The notes under the pieces are model-generated. The model was given only the letters and a program-made list of their open reading frames with translations. It ran no database searches and had not been told where the DNA came from. Positions 8,745 through 17,001 of a DNA stretch of 64,000 nucleotides are shown here, piece by piece. A program made the position numbers and the translations under genes. Each line of letters opens with the position of its first letter. Position 1 is the first letter of the stretch. Source of the DNA: Lunatibacter sp035460985 (GTDB taxonomy: Bacteria > Bacteroidota > Bacteroidia > Cytophagales > Cyclobacteriaceae); the NCBI GenBank assembly GCA_035460985.1, contig DATHWC010000062.1:13361-77360 (forward strand), read 5' to 3'.

Positions 8745-9191
8745 TTAAAGCTTATTGACAGTTCCGCCAACCTTTTGAATAGCCTCTTCGGCGGAAGCAG
8801 AGAACTTGTGGGCACTTACATTTATTTTACTGGTAAGTTCGCCTGTTCCTAGGACTTTTACAACATCTTTTTTAGACATAAATCCATTTTCAATGAAAGT
8901 TTCCAATGAAATTGTATCCGTATCAAGTTTATCAACCAAAATCTGAAGATCTCCCAAATTTATAATTTGGTATTCGATTCGGTTAACATTCTTGAAACCG
9001 AATTTCGGAACTCTTCGCTGAAGGGGCATCTGGCCACCTTCAAATCCCAGTTTCGATTTATATCCAGACCTTGACTTTGCACCTTTATGTCCCCGGGTAG
9101 AAGTACCACCTCTACCGGATCCCTGGCCCCTGCCGATTCTTTTCCTGTTCTTGGTAGAACCTTCAGCAGGTGTTAATGTATGTAGTTTCAT
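8745..9191 (-). CDS. rplO: 50S ribosomal protein L15
   Basis: Late-assembling large-subunit protein. The 148 residues show the Gly/Arg-rich N-terminal extension (KRIGRGQGSGRGGTSTRGHK) that threads into 23S rRNA, followed by the globular L15 domain with GFEGGQMPLQRR. It lies between rpmD and secY. Confidence 0.98.
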   Translation of the reverse strand: MKLHTLTPAEGSTKNRKRIGRGQGSGRGGTSTRGHKGAKSRSGYKSKLGFEGGQMPLQRRVPKFGFKNVNRIEYQIINLGDLQILVDKLDTDTISLETFIENGFMSKKDVVKVLGTGELTSKINVSAHKFSASAEEAIQKVGGTVNKL

Positions 9192-9243
9192 TTGAAGTAA
9201 ATTTTAACAATGGGCATAAACCTTAAGAACGTATCACGTTCGA

Positions 9244-9423
9244 TTAAGCTTCCTCCGATTTAACAAGGTGACTTACTTTATTGATCATCCCCATTATCTG
9301 AGGAGTACCTTCCACTTCAACGCTTTTATTGATCCTTCCAAGACCAAGAGCGATTATAGTAGCTTTTTGGTCTTTTGGACGTTTGATGGTACTTTTTATT
9401 TGTGTAATTCTATACTTTGCCAT
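9244..9423 (-). CDS. rpmD: 50S ribosomal protein L30
   Basis: A 59-residue protein read from the minus strand between rpsE and rplO; it begins MAKYRITQIKSTIKRPKDQK and ends LVKSEEA. Length and the pattern ITQIKSTI...ATIIALGLGRINKSVE...PQIMGMINKVSHLV match L30, as does the gene order rpsE-rpmD-rplO. The gene starts four bases after the end of rpsE. Confidence 0.96.
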   Translation of the reverse strand: MAKYRITQIKSTIKRPKDQKATIIALGLGRINKSVEVEGTPQIMGMINKVSHLVKSEEA

Positions 9424-9427
9424 CTAC

Positions 9428-9946
9428 CTACCCATTAAATACTTTAGCTAATTTAACACTTCTTTGTTGAGATACAGCAATAGCATCTCTCATATGCTCC
9501 AACGCATCCACAGTCGCTTTCACCACATTGTGGGGGTTTGAGGAACCTTTGGACTTGGCCAGGATATCAGAATAACCTGCACTTTCCAATACCGCCCGCA
9601 TTGCACCGCCTGCCAATACTCCAGTACCTGGAGCAGCTGGCTTGATCAACACGAATCCGCCTCCAAATTTCCCAAGCTGCTCATGAGGAACAGTACCTTT
9701 ATACAGAGGAACTTTTATCAAATTCTTCTTAGCGTCTTCTATACCTTTTGTAATAGCATCTGTCACCTCGTTGGCTTTGCCTAAGCCATAACCAACGATT
9801 CCGTTGCCATCTCCCACCACTACGATTGCAGAGAAGGAGAATCTTCTACCTCCCTTTACAACTTTAGCGACACGGTTGATAGCCACTACTTTTTCTTTTA
9901 ATTCAGTTTCAGTAGCCCTTATGGGTTTCTTTCTTATCTGGGACAT
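9428..9946 (-). CDS. rpsE: 30S ribosomal protein S5
   Basis: Decoding-fidelity protein at the mRNA entry side. Of 172 residues, the first ~75 form the double-stranded RNA-binding-like S5 domain (KVVKGGRRFSFSAIVVVGDGNG), and the C-terminal domain includes GGAMRAVLESAG and SSNPHNVVKAT. No spectinomycin-type deletion is evident in the conserved KGGRRFSF loop. It lies between rplR and rpmD. Confidence 0.98.
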   Translation of the reverse strand: MSQIRKKPIRATETELKEKVVAINRVAKVVKGGRRFSFSAIVVVGDGNGIVGYGLGKANEVTDAITKGIEDAKKNLIKVPLYKGTVPHEQLGKFGGGFVLIKPAAPGTGVLAGGAMRAVLESAGYSDILAKSKGSSNPHNVVKATVDALEHMRDAIAVSQQRSVKLAKVFNG

Positions 9947-9954
9947 AATATCTA

Positions 9955-10305
9955 TTAAAATTTAAGGCCACCTTCTCTGGCACCATCGGCCAAAGCTTTA
10001 ACATTACCGTGATAGAGATATCCGCTCCTATCAAAAACTACTTCGGTGATTCCACCGGCAATTGCCTTCTCTGCCAACTTCTTACCAACCTCTTTGGAAA
10101 GGGGGATATTGGTGTTGCTCTTCTCTCCTAGCTCTTTTGAGGATGCCGCGGCTATGGTGTGACCTAAGAGGTCATTTACAATTTGGGCATATATACCGGT
10201 ATTGCTTTTGAATACCGCTAATCTAGGCCTGGAATCAGTACCGGAAATTTTCCTCCGAATACTCTTCTTGATTCTCAGTCTTCTTTTATTCTTATTAAAA
10301 GCCAT
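9955..10305 (-). CDS. rplR: 50S ribosomal protein L18
   Basis: Binds 5S rRNA with L5 in the central protuberance. The 116 residues comprise a basic N-terminal tail (NKNKRRLRIKKSIRRKISG) and the L18 core ending in the typical ALADGAREGGLKF. It follows rplF by seven bases. Confidence 0.98.
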   Translation of the reverse strand: MAFNKNKRRLRIKKSIRRKISGTDSRPRLAVFKSNTGIYAQIVNDLLGHTIAAASSKELGEKSNTNIPLSKEVGKKLAEKAIAGGITEVVFDRSGYLYHGNVKALADGAREGGLKF

Positions 10306-10312
10306 GTCTCAG

Positions 10313-10870
10313 TTATTTTTTAGCAGAAGTTTTACCAGCTTTTCTACGGACTTTCTCTCCGACAAAGCGAACACCTTTTCCTTTGAACGGCTCAACTTTC
10401 CTGAAAGACTTAATCTTAGCAGCAATTTGACCAATCAATTCCTTATCAACACCTTCCAGCGTGATCAAAGGGTTCTTACCTTTTGGAGTTTCGGTCTTAA
10501 TTGAAATTTCCTGGGGAAGCGCGAAGATGATATTGTGGGAATACCCTAAGGCCAGTTCCAACAATTGTCCCTGGTTGGTAGCTTTATAACCTACACCTAC
10601 CAATTCCAACTCCCTCTTATATCCTTCATTTACACCAATCACCATGTTGTTGATCAGTGAACGATACAGTCCGTGGAGAGACTTATGCCTTTTGGATTCG
10701 GTCGGCCGTTCTACAACAACCTGACTTCCTGCAACTTCTACTTTTATATCCGGATTAACTTCCTGATATAATGTACCTTTGGGACCTTTAACAGTGACCT
10801 GATTATGTTTGGACACGTCTACAGTAACACCCGCTGGTATATCTATTGGTTTTTTACCTATTCTTGACAT
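10313..10870 (-). CDS. rplF: 50S ribosomal protein L6
   Basis: Large-subunit protein near the sarcin-ricin loop and factor-binding site. The 185 residues hold two repeated L6 domains (about 1-82 and 83-170), beginning MSRIGKKPIDIPAGV. The C-terminal signature GKGVRFVGEKVRRKAGK is intact; mutations there cause aminoglycoside resistance in other species. It follows rpsH by nine bases. Confidence 0.98.
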   Translation of the reverse strand: MSRIGKKPIDIPAGVTVDVSKHNQVTVKGPKGTLYQEVNPDIKVEVAGSQVVVERPTESKRHKSLHGLYRSLINNMVIGVNEGYKRELELVGVGYKATNQGQLLELALGYSHNIIFALPQEISIKTETPKGKNPLITLEGVDKELIGQIAAKIKSFRKVEPFKGKGVRFVGEKVRRKAGKTSAKK

Positions 10871-10879
10871 CGTATTGAA

Positions 10880-11275
10880 TTAATAGACGTAGCAAAGTAC
10901 TTCTCCGCCAACACCTTCAGTGCGGGCTTCTTTGTCAGTCATGATTCCCTTTGAGGTAGAGATGATGGCTACGCCAAGACCGTTAATCACCCGGGGAAGG
11001 GAATCTTTGTTTACATACTTTCTCAAACCTGGCTTACTAATTCTAGTCAGGTTAACAATTGCATTCTCTTTGGTAGTTGGGTTGTATTTCAAAGCGATCT
11101 TAATGGAACCCTGAGGGCCATTTTCATCAAATTTATAATTTTGAATATACCCCTTGTCAAAGAGCACTTTGGTCATCTCCTTCTTCACATTGGAAGCAGG
11201 GATCTCCACAATCCGGTGAGAAGCCTTGATGGCGTTTCTCAACCTGGTCAGATAATCAGCTATTGGATCAGTCAT
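10880..11275 (-). CDS. rpsH: 30S ribosomal protein S8
   Basis: Primary 16S rRNA binder in the central domain; it represses the spc operon in E. coli. The 131 residues have N- and C-terminal domains with the RNA-contact motif ISTSKGIMTDKEAR and the end GGEVLCYVY. The gap to rpsN (85 bases) is the largest inside this ribosomal cluster and contains a possible promoter and a hairpin. Confidence 0.98.
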   Translation of the reverse strand: MTDPIADYLTRLRNAIKASHRIVEIPASNVKKEMTKVLFDKGYIQNYKFDENGPQGSIKIALKYNPTTKENAIVNLTRISKPGLRKYVNKDSLPRVINGLGVAIISTSKGIMTDKEARTEGVGGEVLCYVY

Positions 11276-11296
11276 ATTTATAATATAGTCTAACTA

Positions 11297-11323
11297 CACG
11301 CTCCCAATGGGCGTGCAAAGTTA
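11297..11323 (-). promoter_or_regulatory. Hairpin and possible internal promoter before rpsH
   Basis: In the 85-base rpsN-rpsH gap the minus strand carries TAACTTTG (11316-11323), which fits the Bacteroidetes -7 consensus, and next to it an imperfect hairpin (CACGC...GCGTG, 11297-11315). No TTTG is found at the 19-base spacing. The site could be a secondary promoter or an S8-responsive element; neither is shown by the sequence. Confidence 0.35.
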
Positions 11324-11360
11324 CACAATGATTCTAAGAATAAAAACATTTGTCTGATTT

Positions 11361-11630
11361 TTACCAGCTCGATTTAGTGATACCAGGTATCTTGCCCGCA
11401 GAGGCCATTTCCCTGAAAGTTACCCTGTTTATGCCAAACTTTCTCATATATCCTTTAGGACGTCCGGTAAGTTTGCATCGGTTGTGTAACCTTACTGGCG
11501 ATGCATTTTTAGGTAGTTTGTCTAGCGCTTCAAAATCACCGGCTGCCTTTAAGTCTGCTCTTTTTTTAGCGTATTTGGCTACCAGGCGTTCTCTTTTTCT
11601 CTCTCGAGCTTTGATCGACTCTTTTGCCAT
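11361..11630 (-). CDS. rpsN: 30S ribosomal protein S14, zinc-free long form
   Basis: Head protein of the small subunit. The 89-residue length and the single Cys (in LHNRCKLTGRPKG) identify the long C-minus type rather than the 61-residue zinc-ribbon type. The C-terminal RKFGINRVTFREMAS segment is conserved. It lies two bases after rplE. Confidence 0.97.
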   Translation of the reverse strand: MAKESIKARERKRERLVAKYAKKRADLKAAGDFEALDKLPKNASPVRLHNRCKLTGRPKGYMRKFGINRVTFREMASAGKIPGITKSSW

Positions 11631-11632
11631 GA

Positions 11633-12193
11633 TTAGATTTCTTTATTGTTGTTTATGAATGGCATTCCCAATGCTTTAAGCAAAGCCAACGCCTCTTCAT
11701 CTGTTTCCGCAGTTGTCACCAGCGTGATGTCCATTCCGGAAATCCGGTTGACTTTTTCGATGCTGATTTCAGGGAAAATGATTTGTTCCGTGACACCTAG
11801 TGTATAGTTGCCTCTTCCGTCGAATCCTTTGTCTGAAATACCTTTAAAATCACGAACCCTAGGTAAAGCGATAGTAACTAACCTGTCCAAAAATTCGAAC
11901 ATCCGGTTTCCCCTAAGGGTAACCTTTGCTCCAATTGGCATTCCTTCTCTAAGTTTAAAGTTGGAGATGGAATTTTTTGCTTTGGTAGCAACTGCACGCT
12001 GACCAGAAATGAGCGAAAGCTCTTCTACTCCTTGGTCCACTAGTTTCTTGTCGGCTACAGCAGCTCCAATACCTTTGTTGATGACAATCTTCGTCAACTT
12101 AGGGACCTGCATGACTGACTTATATTGAAATTTCTCCTTAAGACCGGCAGAAATTTCAGAAACAAATTTTTCTTTTAATCTAGGATTAGCCAT
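11633..12193 (-). CDS. rplE: 50S ribosomal protein L5
   Basis: 5S rRNA-binding protein of the central protuberance that also contacts P-site tRNA and S13. The 186 residues include KAKNSISNFKLREGMPIGAK, typical of the RNA-binding face, and the C-terminal GMDITLVTTAETDEEALALL. Its start overlaps the end of rplX by 8 bases, suggesting coupled translation. Confidence 0.98.
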   Translation of the reverse strand: MANPRLKEKFVSEISAGLKEKFQYKSVMQVPKLTKIVINKGIGAAVADKKLVDQGVEELSLISGQRAVATKAKNSISNFKLREGMPIGAKVTLRGNRMFEFLDRLVTIALPRVRDFKGISDKGFDGRGNYTLGVTEQIIFPEISIEKVNRISGMDITLVTTAETDEEALALLKALGMPFINNNKEI

Positions 12194-12530
12194 TGATTAC
12201 CTCCCCGGTTTTCTTTGAATACCTTACTAATTTACCATTTTCGCCTGCTTTTCTACCTATTCGTGTAGCATCTCCTGTTGTAGGATCTACCAACATGAGG
12301 TTACTGGCGTGTATGGAAGCTTCTTTCTTTTCGATTCCACCCTGAGGAGAATTTGCGGTAGGTTTTACATGTTTGGTTACCATGTTTAATCCTTCCACGA
12401 TTACTCTTCTTTTTTGGATGTTTACAGAAAGCACTTTACCTTTCTTGCCCTTGTCATCACCGGCGATTACCAATACGGTATCTCCGGATTTGATGTGCAT
12501 CTTGGGTTGTTTATCTGATTTTTTTTCCAT
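12186..12530 (-). CDS. rplX: 50S ribosomal protein L24
   Basis: Assembly-initiating large-subunit protein. The 114 residues contain a KOW motif (IKSGDTVLVIAGDDKGKKGK, about 13-32) and the L24 core ending RIGRKAGENGKLVRYSKKTG. It lies two bases after rplN and overlaps rplE. Confidence 0.98.
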   Translation of the reverse strand: MEKKSDKQPKMHIKSGDTVLVIAGDDKGKKGKVLSVNIQKRRVIVEGLNMVTKHVKPTANSPQGGIEKKEASIHASNLMLVDPTTGDATRIGRKAGENGKLVRYSKKTGEVING

Positions 12531-12532
12531 TT

Positions 12533-12901
12533 TTAAAGTACTTCAGGGGCCAATGATACAATTTTCATAAACTGCTTTTCACGCAGCTCTCTCGCAACAG
12601 GGCCAAATATACGTGTGCCTCTCGGCTCATCGTTGTTGTTTAGAAGTACAGCGGCGTTATCCTCAAAACGGATATAAGAGCCGTCTTTTCTGCGCACTTC
12701 TTTTTTGGTTCTCACGATAACCGCTTTAGAAACGGTACCTTTTTTCATACTGCTGGATGAAAGAGCCGACTTAACGGTAACGACAACCTTGTCACCGATG
12801 GAAGCATATCTCCTTCCAGTTCCGCCCAATACACGGATGACAAGCACTTCTTTAGCACCTGAATTATCCGCGACACTCAATCTTGATTCTTGTTGTATCA
12901 T
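12533..12901 (-). CDS. rplN: 50S ribosomal protein L14
   Basis: Interface protein bridging to 16S rRNA. The 122 residues start MIQQESRLSVADNSGAKE and keep the signature RRYASIGDKVVVTVK and the end FMKIVSLAPEVL. It lies between rpsQ and rplX in the usual order. Confidence 0.98.
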   Translation of the reverse strand: MIQQESRLSVADNSGAKEVLVIRVLGGTGRRYASIGDKVVVTVKSALSSSSMKKGTVSKAVIVRTKKEVRRKDGSYIRFEDNAAVLLNNNDEPRGTRIFGPVARELREKQFMKIVSLAPEVL

Positions 12902-12903
12902 GA

Positions 12904-13167
12904 TTATTTAGCTCTTTCTATAATTTCTACTAATCTCCAACGCTTTCTCTTACTCAGCGGACGAGTTTCGCTAATCCGTACCAGGTCACCCGGCTTGGAA
13001 TCATTGGTCTCGTCATGAGCCATAAATTTGGTAGTCCGGGCAACAAATTTGCCATAGATCGGGTGCTTCACCTTTCTCTCTACGGCAACTGTTATGGATT
13101 TATCCATACTGTTGCTTACTACCTTTCCTATTCTTTCTTTACGCAGGTTTCTTTCTATAGTAGCCAT
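12904..13167 (-). CDS. rpsQ: 30S ribosomal protein S17
   Basis: OB-fold 16S rRNA-binding protein of 87 residues. The family pattern is clear: RKERIGKVVSNSMDKSITV, then HDETNDSKPGDLVRISETRP and the basic end KRKRWRLVEIIERAK. It lies between rpmC and rplN. Confidence 0.98.
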   Translation of the reverse strand: MATIERNLRKERIGKVVSNSMDKSITVAVERKVKHPIYGKFVARTTKFMAHDETNDSKPGDLVRISETRPLSKRKRWRLVEIIERAK

Positions 13168-13175
13168 ATTATATA

Positions 13176-13370
13176 TTATTTAGCCAGTTGTTTTTCCCGC
13201 AAAAAAGTTTTCAATCTTGCGACCAATCTTTTTGCTTCCTTGATCTTGTTTGGATTCTCAATGGGAGAAATAGCATGAGCAAACTTCAACTTGGTCAAAT
13301 TTTCCTGCTCGGCTACAATACGCTCGTTAATTTCGCTCTCTGTGAGGGCGTTGATTTCAGTATTCTTCAT
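13176..13370 (-). CDS. rpmC: 50S ribosomal protein L29
   Basis: Two-helix protein near the peptide exit site, part of the docking site for signal recognition particle and trigger factor. The 64 residues match the family length, with the conserved core ENLTKLKFAHAISPIENPNK and the following ARLKTFLREK. It lies eight bases after rplP. Confidence 0.97.
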   Translation of the reverse strand: MKNTEINALTESEINERIVAEQENLTKLKFAHAISPIENPNKIKEAKRLVARLKTFLREKQLAK

Positions 13371-13378
13371 CGCTATAA

Positions 13379-13798
13379 TTATCCTACGTATTCTCTACGT
13401 ACCACAAATTTTGTACTGACTGGAAGTTTTTGCTGAGCCAATCGTAACGCCTCTTGTGCTACTTCCATTGTCACTCCTGTTGCTTCAAAAAGGATTGTTC
13501 CTGGCTTAATTACCGCAACCCAGTATTCAGGAGCTCCTTTACCTTTACCCATACGTACCTCGGCAGGCTTCTTGGTGATCGGCTTGTCAGGGAAAATCCT
13601 GATCCAAACCTGACCCTCTCGCTTCATTGCCCTGGTCATCGCAATACGGGCGGCTTCTATCTGACGGGATGTAATCCATCCCGGTTCCAAAGATTTAATG
13701 CCGAAGTTCCCGAATGAAAGTGTATGGCCACGCTGGGCAATACCCTTCACTCTCCCCTTATGCATTTTTCTATATTTCGTTTTTCTTGGCTGTAACAT
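13379..13798 (-). CDS. rplP: 50S ribosomal protein L16
   Basis: Large-subunit protein at the tRNA-binding and peptidyl-transferase side. The 139 residues begin MLQPRKTKYRKMHKGR and include GRVKGIAQRG, WITSRQIEAARIAMTR and RMGKGKGAPEYWVAVIKPG. It lies between rpsC and rpmC. Confidence 0.98.
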   Translation of the reverse strand: MLQPRKTKYRKMHKGRVKGIAQRGHTLSFGNFGIKSLEPGWITSRQIEAARIAMTRAMKREGQVWIRIFPDKPITKKPAEVRMGKGKGAPEYWVAVIKPGTILFEATGVTMEVAQEALRLAQQKLPVSTKFVVRREYVG

Positions 13799-13820
13799 GA
13801 TTGGTCAATTAGGGTGAAAA

Positions 13821-14561
13821 TTAGTTACTCTTCTTTCTTCTTTTCGGTCCTCCCTCTCTTCTTCTTCTGTTACCAGCAGGCGCGTTGTTCGCTTTGGAAT
13901 CCGCCGCAGAAGCTTGGTTTGGAGACAAGTCTCTTTTACCATACACTTCACCTTTGAATATCCATACCTTGATACCGATAATTCCGTAGACAGTATTGGC
14001 CTCTGATATCGCATAGTCAACATCCGCTCTGATGGTGTGAAGGGGAATTCTTCCTTCCTTGTACATTTCGGATCTCGCCATTTCCGCGCCACCCAACCTA
14101 CCGGATAACTTCACCTTTATACCCTCTGCGCCTACCCGCATGGTAGCCGCAATGGACTGCTTCATTGCTCTTCTAAAAGAAATCCTTGCCTCCAACTGCT
14201 GGGCGATAGACTCACCCACTAGCTTGGCATCCATTTCAGGACGTTTGATCTCAAAAATATTGATCTGAACATCCTTGTTGGTCAATTTCTTCAATTCTTC
14301 CTTAAGCTTGTCAACTTCAGAGCCTCCTTTACCAATGACAACGCCCGGTCGGGCAGTTTGGATGGTAAGGGTGATTCTCTTCAACGTCCGCTCAATGATT
14401 ACTTTGGAGATACCTCCTTTTGGAATCCTTGCATACACGTAATTTCGGATTTTCTGATCCTCATAAAGTTTGTCTGCAAAGTCTCTGCCTCCATACCAAT
14501 TAGAGTCCCAGCCCTTGATGATACCAAGCCTAAAACCAATAGGGTTTACTTTCTGTCCCAT
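13821..14561 (-). CDS. rpsC: 30S ribosomal protein S3
   Basis: mRNA-entry protein with helicase-like function. The 246 residues comprise the N-terminal KH type II domain (about 38-107, with VVIGKGGSEVDKLKEEL) and the C-terminal S3 domain (LSGRLGGAEMARSE). A basic low-complexity tail (NRRRREGGPKRRKKSN) follows. It lies between rplV and rplP. Confidence 0.98.
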   Translation of the reverse strand: MGQKVNPIGFRLGIIKGWDSNWYGGRDFADKLYEDQKIRNYVYARIPKGGISKVIIERTLKRITLTIQTARPGVVIGKGGSEVDKLKEELKKLTNKDVQINIFEIKRPEMDAKLVGESIAQQLEARISFRRAMKQSIAATMRVGAEGIKVKLSGRLGGAEMARSEMYKEGRIPLHTIRADVDYAISEANTVYGIIGIKVWIFKGEVYGKRDLSPNQASAADSKANNAPAGNRRRREGGPKRRKKSN

Positions 14562-14564
14562 ATG

Positions 14565-14954
14565 TTAGTTTGCTTTTTCATTTGATTCCACAACATCAGC
14601 GGTAACAAAATCACTGACTGAATCAATGACAAGCGTTACATGATTTGATCTTTTACGTATTCTGTGTGCCCTACCCTGAGGTGCAGGTCTTAGTCTTTTC
14701 AACATGCGGCCACCATCTACCATGATGGTCTTCACATAGAGATCAGCATCTTCCAATTTTTCATCCGGATTTTTCGCCTGCCAGTTTGCCACTGCTGACA
14801 ACACGAGCTTTTCCAATTTTATCGCACCATGGTTAGGTGAGAACTTGAGAAGACTCAAGGCGTGACCAACTTTTTTACCCCGGATTAAATCCGCTACTAG
14901 GCGCATTTTCCGTGGAGAGGTAGGAACATCGTTTAATCTTGCTATTGCTTCCAT
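14565..14954 (-). CDS. rplV: 50S ribosomal protein L22
   Basis: Exit-tunnel protein whose beta-hairpin lines the constriction with L4; changes in that hairpin give macrolide resistance elsewhere. The 129 residues include SPRKMRLVADLIRGKKVG and the hairpin segment GGRMLKRLRPAPQGRAHRI, which looks normal. It lies between rpsS and rpsC. Confidence 0.98.
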   Translation of the reverse strand: MEAIARLNDVPTSPRKMRLVADLIRGKKVGHALSLLKFSPNHGAIKLEKLVLSAVANWQAKNPDEKLEDADLYVKTIMVDGGRMLKRLRPAPQGRAHRIRKRSNHVTLVIDSVSDFVTADVVESNEKAN

Positions 14955-14956
14955 GA

Positions 14957-15235
14957 TTATCTCTTTCCTTTATCTTTTTTGGCAATGTGTCCTCTGAAAT
15001 TTCTCGTTGGGGCGAATTCTCCCAACTTGTGACCTACCATATTGTCAGTTACGAATACCGGAATAAATTTATTTCCGTTATGAACCGCAAAGGTATGGCC
15101 AACAAAATCCGGGGAAATCATCGATCTTCTTGACCAAGTCTTGATCACCGATTTTTTTCCGGATTCGTTCATCGTATCCACTTTTTTGGCCAAATGGTGT
15201 TCTATATACGGACCTTTTTTTAATGAACGTGCCAT
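14957..15235 (-). CDS. rpsS: 30S ribosomal protein S19
   Basis: Head protein that works with S13. The 92 residues begin MARSLKKGPYIEHHLAKK, with the signature FVTDNMVGHKLGEFAPTR. It lies two bases after rplB and two before rplV. Confidence 0.98.
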   Translation of the reverse strand: MARSLKKGPYIEHHLAKKVDTMNESGKKSVIKTWSRRSMISPDFVGHTFAVHNGNKFIPVFVTDNMVGHKLGEFAPTRNFRGHIAKKDKGKR

Positions 15236-15237
15236 AG

Positions 15238-16062
15238 TTATTTAGATCTTCTGCTAATGATAAGTTTATTGGAATATTTCTTTGGAGACCTGGTCTTCTT
15301 CCCTTTGGAAAGCAAACCATTCCTCGAACGAGGGTGACCTCCAGATGATCTTCCTTCACCACCACCCATAGGGTGATCAACAGGGTTCATCGCTACACCT
15401 CTTGTACGAGGCCTTCTGCCAAGCCACCTGTTTCTTCCCGCCTTACCAAGCACCACGTTCATGTGATCTCCGTTGGACACGGTACCTACAGTCGCTTTAC
15501 AGGTTGCCAATACCATCCGCATTTCTCCGGAAGGAAGCTTAACTGTAACATACTTACCCTCACGCGCTACGATCTGCGCATATGTGCCCGCACTCCTTGC
15601 CATTGCTCCACCCTTACCAGGCTTCAACTCAATGTTATGGATAATGGTACCCAATGGAATATTGTTAATTGCCATTGCGTTTCCAACCTCGGGAGCTACA
15701 CTTTCCCCTGAAATTATTTGCTGACCAACACTAAGGCCTTCAGGAGCAACGATATACGTTTTAGCACCATCTACATAATACAAAAGCGCAATCCTTGCAG
15801 AACGGTTAGGATCATATTCGATACTATGTACCACTGCAGGAACTCCGTCTTTGTCTCTTTTAAAGTCAAGGACTCTCAATCTTTTTTTATGTCCACCACC
15901 GAGATATCGGTTGGTCATTTTTCCAGAATTGTTTCTACCGCCTGATTTCTTCAAGGGCGCCAGCAAACTCTTCTCCGGTGTTGACTTGGTAATCTCCGTA
16001 AATGCAGGAGCTACTCTGAATCTGGTACCGGGAGTTACGGGCTTTAGTTTTTTAACTGCCAT
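15238..16062 (-). CDS. rplB: 50S ribosomal protein L2
   Basis: One of the proteins nearest the peptidyl-transferase centre, needed for subunit joining. The 274 residues show the OB-fold N-terminal domain, the SH3-like C-terminal domain and the conserved GVAMNPVDHPMGGGEGR loop holding the key histidine. It lies between rplW and rpsS. Confidence 0.98.
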   Translation of the reverse strand: MAVKKLKPVTPGTRFRVAPAFTEITKSTPEKSLLAPLKKSGGRNNSGKMTNRYLGGGHKKRLRVLDFKRDKDGVPAVVHSIEYDPNRSARIALLYYVDGAKTYIVAPEGLSVGQQIISGESVAPEVGNAMAINNIPLGTIIHNIELKPGKGGAMARSAGTYAQIVAREGKYVTVKLPSGEMRMVLATCKATVGTVSNGDHMNVVLGKAGRNRWLGRRPRTRGVAMNPVDHPMGGGEGRSSGGHPRSRNGLLSKGKKTRSPKKYSNKLIISRRSK

Positions 16063-16075
16063 GATTATGATTCAA

Positions 16076-16363
16076 TTAAATTTCTCCGTAAAAGTCTATA
16101 ATCTCGCCTTCAGCCACCTGAATGATAGCCTTTTTGAAGGCGTTGGTGTATCCGGATACTATTTTTGCTTTGGTGTATCTGGTTTTCTTTTTGGCTGCGT
16201 AGCGCATCGTGCGCACCTCTACCACCTTCACACCGTACATATCTTCAACGGCTTTCTTGATCTGAGGCTTCTTGGCTGTCTTTTCTACAACAAACCCATA
16301 CACCCCGCGGTCATTCATCGCTGAAATTTTCTCTGTAATCAAAGGCTTTTTTAATACGTTCAT
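16076..16363 (-). CDS. rplW: 50S ribosomal protein L23
   Basis: Exit-site protein that docks trigger factor and signal recognition particle. The 95 residues begin MNVLKKPLITEKISAMND and include the VEDMYGVKVVEVRTM core. It lies between rplD and rplB. Confidence 0.97.
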   Translation of the reverse strand: MNVLKKPLITEKISAMNDRGVYGFVVEKTAKKPQIKKAVEDMYGVKVVEVRTMRYAAKKKTRYTKAKIVSGYTNAFKKAIIQVAEGEIIDFYGEI

Positions 16364-16367
16364 CTTC

Positions 16368-16997
16368 TTACTTTGATAAAAGGGTTTCTAACTTACTAAC
16401 AGAGCCTTCACAAAGAACTAAGCTGTCTGCATTCAAAAGCTCGTATGTGTTTACATCTTCTACGACCATCACTTTGGTTTTTGGCACGTTTCTGCTTGAC
16501 AAAACTACATTTTTGTTTACATCTGGCATCAACAGCAATGTCTTCTTGCCACTAAGAGAAAGACTCGCCATCAAGTCAATGTAGGATTTGGTCTTTGGGG
16601 CATCGAATGATAGGTCTTCCAGAATGAATACACTGTTATCGATTGCCTTATATGAAAACGCTGACTTTCTAGCCAACTGCTTCAACTTTTTGTTCAACTT
16701 AAACGAGTAGTCTCTTGGCCTAGGACCGAATACACGTCCACCTCCCCTGAATACAGGAGATTTGATAGAACCGGCTCTGGCTCCGCCAGTACCTTTTTGC
16801 TTTTTGATTTTCTTGGTAGATCCAGCTATTTCTGCTCTTTCCTTGGACTTGTGCGTTCCCTGACGTTGGTTGGCCAAGAACTGCTTCACATCCAAATAGA
16901 TTGCGTGGTCATTCGGCTTGATGCCGAAAATATCGTCGGAAAGAGTTACTTTTCTGCCGGTATCCTCACCGTTATGTTTTAATATCGCTAATTCCAT
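16368..16997 (-). CDS. rplD: 50S ribosomal protein L4
   Basis: Tunnel protein and, in E. coli, repressor/attenuator of the S10 operon. The 209 residues contain the tunnel loop GTGGARAGSIKSPVFRGGG followed by VFGPRPRDYSFKLNKK. It lies four bases after rplC. Whether it regulates this operon is not shown, although a small hairpin is present in the rplC leader. Confidence 0.97.
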   Translation of the reverse strand: MELAILKHNGEDTGRKVTLSDDIFGIKPNDHAIYLDVKQFLANQRQGTHKSKERAEIAGSTKKIKKQKGTGGARAGSIKSPVFRGGGRVFGPRPRDYSFKLNKKLKQLARKSAFSYKAIDNSVFILEDLSFDAPKTKSYIDLMASLSLSGKKTLLLMPDVNKNVVLSSRNVPKTKVMVVEDVNTYELLNADSLVLCEGSVSKLETLLSK

Positions 16998-17001
16998 CTT
17001 C

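Noticed and set aside
13805..14092. 95-codon same-strand frame overlapping rpsC
   Set aside because: Out-of-frame reading of the basic rpsC C-terminus, fully overlapped by S3.
15078..15380. 100-codon same-strand frame across the rplB-rpsS junction
   Set aside because: Shifted frame over two certain ribosomal protein genes; no family likeness.
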